The translations under genes and the position numbers were made by a program. A stretch of DNA of 64,000 nt from an uncultured Clostridia bacterium. GTDB taxonomy: Bacteria > Bacillota > Clostridia > UBA1381. The notes under the pieces were generated by a model. It was not told where the DNA came from, ran no database searches, and saw only the letters and a program-made list of their open reading frames with translations. The stretch covers positions 1-64,000 of the forward strand of contig CAKSSN010000002.1 in NCBI GenBank assembly GCA_934489015.1. The letters are read 5' to 3'. This document shows, piece after piece, positions 60,244-64,000 of the stretch (within the stretch, counting starts at the first letter, position 1; each line of letters opens with the position of its first letter).

Positions 60244-60377
60244 TTGACTAAAGTAATGAAGTGTGGTATAATATAAACAACAATTAAATTTATATTCGGA
60301 TGCGTTTGTGCAGATGTAAATATTATATCGTTAAAAACGTGTTGTTTCTTGACGAAAAAGGTACAATGTGATATAAT
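60244..60377 (+). promoter_or_regulatory. Two tandem promoters of the histidine operon
   Basis: P1: TTGACT (60244-60249), 17 bp, TATAAT (60267-60272). P2: TTGACG (60349-60354), 17 bp, TATAAT (60372-60377). Both are near consensus, 105 bp apart. I see no T-box, His-codon leader peptide or terminator hairpin between P1 and the first gene. The rest of 60079-60422 is empty. Confidence 0.75.
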
Positions 60378-60422
60378 TGAGCATGAAAACGTATGCCTGT
60401 AAAAAAGGGGACAAAGCTAAAT

Positions 60423-61523
60423 ATGAAAGCTAAAATTTTAAAATCGCAGGAGAGCATAATTCTCGACCTGCGCCGCGTTTACGAAGCGCGCGGCTACAGA
60501 AAATATAAAATGAACAAATTTGAGGAATACGATTTATACCTTGAAAACAAGAGCTTTTTAAAAAGCGACCGTATTATAACGTTTAACGACCTCAACGGAA
60601 AATTGCTTGCGCTTAAGCCGGACGTTACTCTTTCAATAGTAAAAAACACGCCCGACGAGGAGCAAAAGCTCTATTACACCGAAAACGTATACCGCGTAAG
60701 ATCGGGGCAGTATAAGGAAATCATGCAGGTAGGGCTTGAATACATAGGCTGCGTTGACACGTACACAATGTGTGAGGTGCTGACGCTTGCGGCAGAAAGT
60801 CTGGGGGCGATAAGCGGCGACTATATTCTCGACATTTCGCATCTCGGCTTTATTTCGGGACTTACGGAGGAGCTTGACGACAGCCTGAGGAGCGAAATTG
60901 TAAGGCTTACCGGAGCAAAGGACGTTCACGAAATTAAATCGCTGTGCGATAAAAACGGTATTAATCCGTCACTTTGCGAAAAGCTCTGCACGCTTGCCGA
61001 GCTCGGAGGAAGCATACAGAGCGTTCTCCCCGAATGCCGCAGCCTTATTATAAACGAAACAACAAAAGAAGCGTACGAAAGCCTTGAAAAAATATGCGAG
61101 GCGCTTTCGGGAAGCGAATGTGCGGATAAAATGCACATTGATTTTTCCGTCATAAACGACATGGACTACTACAGCGGAATAACATTTCGCGGCTTTATAA
61201 ACGGAATTGCGCAAAGCGTACTTTCGGGCGGCAGCTATGACAAGCTCTTAGAGAAATTCGGAAAGAAGAAAAACGCTGTCGGCTTTGCGGTGTACATGGA
61301 CGCTCTTGAATATTACTGCAACGCGCCAAGCGGCTTTGATGTTGACGTTTTTCTCAAATACAAAGAAGACTCCGACCCTGCCGCACTTACAAAGGCGGTT
61401 AATATGCTGCTTGCGAGCGGACAGACCGTTTTTGCGTCAAGGAGCTTGCCGAAGGGGCTTAAATACAGACAGCTGCTCCGGTTTAACGAAAGGGGGCTTG
61501 AATTCGTTGAAGGAAATGATTAA
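60423..61523 (+). CDS. hisZ: ATP phosphoribosyltransferase regulatory subunit HisZ
   Basis: The protein has 366 aa with ATG 60423 preferred over 60393 because relatives start close to 'LKSQESIILDLRRVYEARGY'. It is a HisRS-like class II fold without tRNA-charging function: FLKSDRIITFNDLNGKLLALKPDVT is motif 2-like and YYSGITFRGFI motif 3-like. It binds the short HisG and gives it catalytic activity and histidine feedback. Its stop overlaps the start of hisG. Confidence 0.9.
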   Translation: MKAKILKSQESIILDLRRVYEARGYRKYKMNKFEEYDLYLENKSFLKSDRIITFNDLNGKLLALKPDVTLSIVKNTPDEEQKLYYTENVYRVRSGQYKEIMQVGLEYIGCVDTYTMCEVLTLAAESLGAISGDYILDISHLGFISGLTEELDDSLRSEIVRLTGAKDVHEIKSLCDKNGINPSLCEKLCTLAELGGSIQSVLPECRSLIINETTKEAYESLEKICEALSGSECADKMHIDFSVINDMDYYSGITFRGFINGIAQSVLSGGSYDKLLEKFGKKKNAVGFAVYMDALEYYCNAPSGFDVDVFLKYKEDSDPAALTKAVNMLLASGQTVFASRSLPKGLKYRQLLRFNERGLEFVEGND

Positions 61524-62124
61524 TATAGCGCTTCCGAAAGGAAGACTCGGCGAAAAGGTATACGATATACTCGAAAAAAACGGCTACGGCTGTCCTGAAA
61601 TCCGCGAGGATACGAGAAAGCTGATTTTTGAGGATGAAAAAAACCAGGTCAGATATTTTTGGGCAAAGCCGTCGGACGTTGCAATTTATGTTGAAAAGGG
61701 CGCGGCGGACGTAGGAATTGCCGGAAAGGATATTTTGCTTGAATATTCTCCCGACGTTTACGAGCTTCTTGATCTCGGAATAGGCAAATGCAGAATGTGC
61801 GTTGCAGGGATAAAAGGCGCAAGGCTCCCGGAGGAGCGCACTCTCAGAGTCGCAACAAAATTTCCTCATATCGCGCTTGAGCACTTTCAAAAGCAGGGGC
61901 GGGAAATAGAAATAATAAAGCTTAACGGCTCTATAGAAATTGCACCGCTACTTAATTTATCCGACGTTATAGTCGATATTGTTGAAACCGGCACAACCTT
62001 AAAGGAAAACAATCTTGAAGTTATTGAAGAATTTGTTGACATAAGCGCGCGCTTTATCGCAAACAAGGCAAGCTGCAAATTTAAAGCGGAGCGGATTAAC
62101 AAAATGAAGGACGCACTTAAATAA
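61516..62124 (+). CDS. hisG: ATP phosphoribosyltransferase catalytic subunit, short form
   Basis: The protein has 202 aa; ATG 61516 gives the canonical MINIALPKGRLGEKVY. TTG 61507 with AGGGGG upstream is an alternative start. VGIAGKDILLE and the PRPP-binding DIVETGTTLKENNLE are present. The C-terminal ACT-like regulatory domain of the long form is absent, which explains the neighbouring hisZ. Catalyses ATP plus PRPP, the first step of histidine synthesis. Confidence 0.97.
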   Translation: MINIALPKGRLGEKVYDILEKNGYGCPEIREDTRKLIFEDEKNQVRYFWAKPSDVAIYVEKGAADVGIAGKDILLEYSPDVYELLDLGIGKCRMCVAGIKGARLPEERTLRVATKFPHIALEHFQKQGREIEIIKLNGSIEIAPLLNLSDVIVDIVETGTTLKENNLEVIEEFVDISARFIANKASCKFKAERINKMKDALK

Positions 62125-62157
62125 AGCAAAAAGCGCTGCCGAAAGGAATGAAAATAA

Positions 62158-63438
62158 ATGATAAAAATAATAAAAGGGCTTGACAGACCAATAGACGAAA
62201 TAATGGGCAGAAGCGAGCAAAGTACGCAGAGCGTATGCGAAATCGTTTCGGAAATTATAGAAAACGTGAAAAATCGCGGCGATCGAGCCTTGCTTGAATA
62301 CTGCGAAAAATTTGACAAAGCAAAGCTTTCTTCACTCGTTGTAAGCGAGGAAGAAATTGAAGAGGCATATTCACTTGTAGACGATAAATTCAAGCAGATT
62401 TTAACCGAAGCAAAAGAAAATATAACAAGCTACCATAAAAAGCAGCTCAAAAGCGGCTATGTCATGACAGAAAAAGAGGGCGCGGTTATAGGTCAGAGAA
62501 TAATGCCCGTTGAAAGTGCCGGGCTTTATATTCCGGGCGGCACGGCAAGCTATCCGTCATCTGTTTTAATGAACGCCGTTCCGGCGAAAATCGCGGGCGT
62601 TAAAAACATATGCATGGTTACTCCCCCCTCCCCCGACGGAAAAATTTCTCCGGTTATTCTCGTTGCCGCAAAAATCGCGGGCGTAAGCAAAATATACAAA
62701 ATAGGCGGCGCGCAGGCAATTGCGGCGCTTGCATACGGAAGTGAAACCGTTAAGAAAGTAGAAAAAATAGTAGGTCCGGGAAACATATTTGTTGCGGAAG
62801 CGAAAAAGCAGGTTTTCGGCAAGGTCAGCATTGACATGATTGCAGGTCCGAGCGAAATTCTTGTAATTGCGGACGAGCAAAGCAATCCGTCATTTGTCGC
62901 GGCGGATATGCTCTCTCAGGCGGAGCATGACAAAAACGCGACCGCCGTTCTCGTAACGACGTCTTGCGAGCTTGCCGAAAACGTTTCAAAGGAGCTTGAA
63001 AAGCAAATTCCGCTTCTTGAAAGAAGCGAAATTGCAAGAGAGTCAATCGACAAAAACGGCAAGATCTTTATAGCTGACTCAATTGAGCAGGCAATTAAAA
63101 TTTCAAACGAAATTGCGCCGGAGCATTTGGAGGTCTGCACCGAAAATCCGTTTGACTATCTATCCGAAATAAGAAATGCGGGCTCCGTATTCTTGGGAAG
63201 ATATTGTCCCGAAGCGCTCGGTGACTATTTTGCCGGGCCAAACCACACGCTGCCGACAAGCGGCACGGCTAAATTTTCAAGTCCGCTGTCGGTTGACGAC
63301 TTTATGAAAAAATCCTCGTTTATTTATTACACCAAAGGCGCGCTTGAGAGGGAATATGAAAAGGTTGCATATTTTGCAAAAAAGGAAGGTCTTACAGCTC
63401 ATGCAAGATCGGCTGAAATCAGATTTGAAAAGGAATGA
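62158..63438 (+). CDS. hisD: Histidinol dehydrogenase
   Basis: The protein has 426 aa, full length. VESAGLYIPGGTASYPSS, VGPGNIFVAEAKKQVFG, IDMIAGPSEILVIAD and SQAEHDKNA, with APEHLEV near the C-terminus, carry the zinc and catalytic His/Glu residues. Oxidises histidinol to histidine in two NAD-dependent steps. It lies 33 bases after hisG and 6 before hisC. Confidence 0.97.
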   Translation: MIKIIKGLDRPIDEIMGRSEQSTQSVCEIVSEIIENVKNRGDRALLEYCEKFDKAKLSSLVVSEEEIEEAYSLVDDKFKQILTEAKENITSYHKKQLKSGYVMTEKEGAVIGQRIMPVESAGLYIPGGTASYPSSVLMNAVPAKIAGVKNICMVTPPSPDGKISPVILVAAKIAGVSKIYKIGGAQAIAALAYGSETVKKVEKIVGPGNIFVAEAKKQVFGKVSIDMIAGPSEILVIADEQSNPSFVAADMLSQAEHDKNATAVLVTTSCELAENVSKELEKQIPLLERSEIARESIDKNGKIFIADSIEQAIKISNEIAPEHLEVCTENPFDYLSEIRNAGSVFLGRYCPEALGDYFAGPNHTLPTSGTAKFSSPLSVDDFMKKSSFIYYTKGALEREYEKVAYFAKKEGLTAHARSAEIRFEKE

Positions 63439-63444
63439 TTTAAA

Positions 63445-64000
63445 ATGAGCAAATTCTTAAGCAAACGTCTTAGCGGTCTTGAAGCGTATGTTCCGGGCGA
63501 GCAGCCGCAGGACAGGCGGTATATAAAGCTTAACACAAACGAAAGCCCATATCCGCCAAAGCGTGAAATAACGGACGAGATGAGCTGTATTGATATTGAA
63601 AATTTAAGACTGTACAGCGACCCCGACTGCAAAGCGCTGACTGAAAAGCTTGCGGAGGTTTACGGCGTTTCGGAGGGAAATATCGTATTCGGAAACGGCT
63701 CGGATGAAATTTTGTCGTTTTGCTTTACGGCATTTTGCGACAGCACCACTCCGGCGGTATTTCCCGATATTTCATACGGCTTTTATAAGGTTTTTGCGGA
63801 GCTTTGCTGCATAGACTACAGACAAATTCCGCTTAAAAGCGACTTTACGATAAACCCCGACGACTATAAAAATGCCGGCGGAACAATATTTATCGCAAAC
63901 CCGAACGCACCTACAGGACTTGCGCTTGAGCTTTCGCAGATTGAAGAAATTTTAAAAGAAAACCGTGAAAACGTTGTTGTCATTGACGAGGCATACGTTG
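63445..64000 (+). CDS. hisC: Histidinol-phosphate aminotransferase, 3' end outside window
   Basis: The first 185 residues are visible and the frame is open at the edge. ATG 63445. YIKLNTNESPYPP is the family start; NIVFGNGSDEILSF binds PLP phosphate; IFIANPNAPTGLAL and VVVIDEAYV are conserved PLP-fold segments. The Schiff-base Lys lies beyond the window. PLP enzyme, transaminates imidazole-acetol phosphate. Confidence 0.95.
   Translation, partial: MSKFLSKRLSGLEAYVPGEQPQDRRYIKLNTNESPYPPKREITDEMSCIDIENLRLYSDPDCKALTEKLAEVYGVSEGNIVFGNGSDEILSFCFTAFCDSTTPAVFPDISYGFYKVFAELCCIDYRQIPLKSDFTINPDDYKNAGGTIFIANPNAPTGLALELSQIEEILKENRENVVVIDEAYV

Noticed and set aside
60079..60422. Possible T-box or His leader peptide ahead of the his operon
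   Set aside because: No run of His codons, no T-box consensus and no terminator hairpin was seen; only two plain promoters.
1..64000. tRNA genes as integration targets
   Set aside because: No cloverleaf with a GGTTCGAATCC-like arm was noticed by eye in the window; integration is in spoIVA instead. A tRNA scan would settle this.

Overview
The window comes from a low-to-moderate GC, spore-forming, S-layered anaerobe of the Clostridia (Firmicutes). The pointers are a spoIVA 3' end, spoIIP, several SLH-domain proteins, strong GGAGG ribosome binding sites, a type I-C CRISPR-Cas locus and a histidine operon using the short HisG/HisZ pair. No species can be named from the sequence alone.

Region 1 (1 to about 33,825) is AT-rich and looks like the right-hand part of a large integrative element. 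It starts with the tail of a conjugation-type NlpC/P60 hydrolase, then an SLH-zincin protein, a small serine resolvase and an ECF-like sigma/anti-sigma pair. The minus strand then carries a 25 kb block of secreted giants, in order of transcription: a small secreted protein (30,146), a 1001-aa RCC1 protein, an S8 subtilase with 14 RCC1 repeats, two short membrane-anchored proteins, a 3891-aa Rhs/YD-repeat protein with an embedded RCC1 propeller and a C-terminal HExxHxxGxxD metallopeptidase motif, a stalk/WG-repeat protein, a broken stalk-domain gene and an InlB-repeat/SLH protein. At its right end lie an HTH gene, a small 59-aa ORF and a large serine recombinase. The recombinase reading frame runs directly into the last 85 codons of spoIVA. 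The element is therefore inserted in spoIVA, whose 5' part must lie left of this window. This is the most striking feature of the window: an element larger than 33 kb, with surface-toxin-like cargo, interrupting an essential spore-coat gene.

Region 2 (34,067 to 44,700) is chromosomal and richer in GC. It holds a lipoprotein, spoIIP, a 10-repeat CRISPR array and a complete type I-C operon (cas3-cas5-cas8c-cas7-cas4-cas1-cas2, minus strand) with its own promoter.

Region 3 (44,700 to 55,600) is catabolic. A seven-gene plus-strand operon (M20 amidohydrolase, TetR, TIM-barrel isomerase, Gfo/Idh oxidoreductase, L-serine dehydratase, SDR-like protein, DapA-like aldolase) starts at a promoter overlapped by a perfect 14-bp palindrome. 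It faces a minus-strand set: an AraC regulator, two more Gfo/Idh oxidoreductases and a deoxyinosine/uracil glycosylase. A 39-bp tandem repeat lies between the two.

Region 4 (55,700 to 64,000) holds the main S-layer-type protein with a strong promoter, a D,D-carboxypeptidase, and the start of a histidine operon (hisZ-hisG-hisD-hisC, hisC cut by the window edge) behind two tandem sigma-A promoters.
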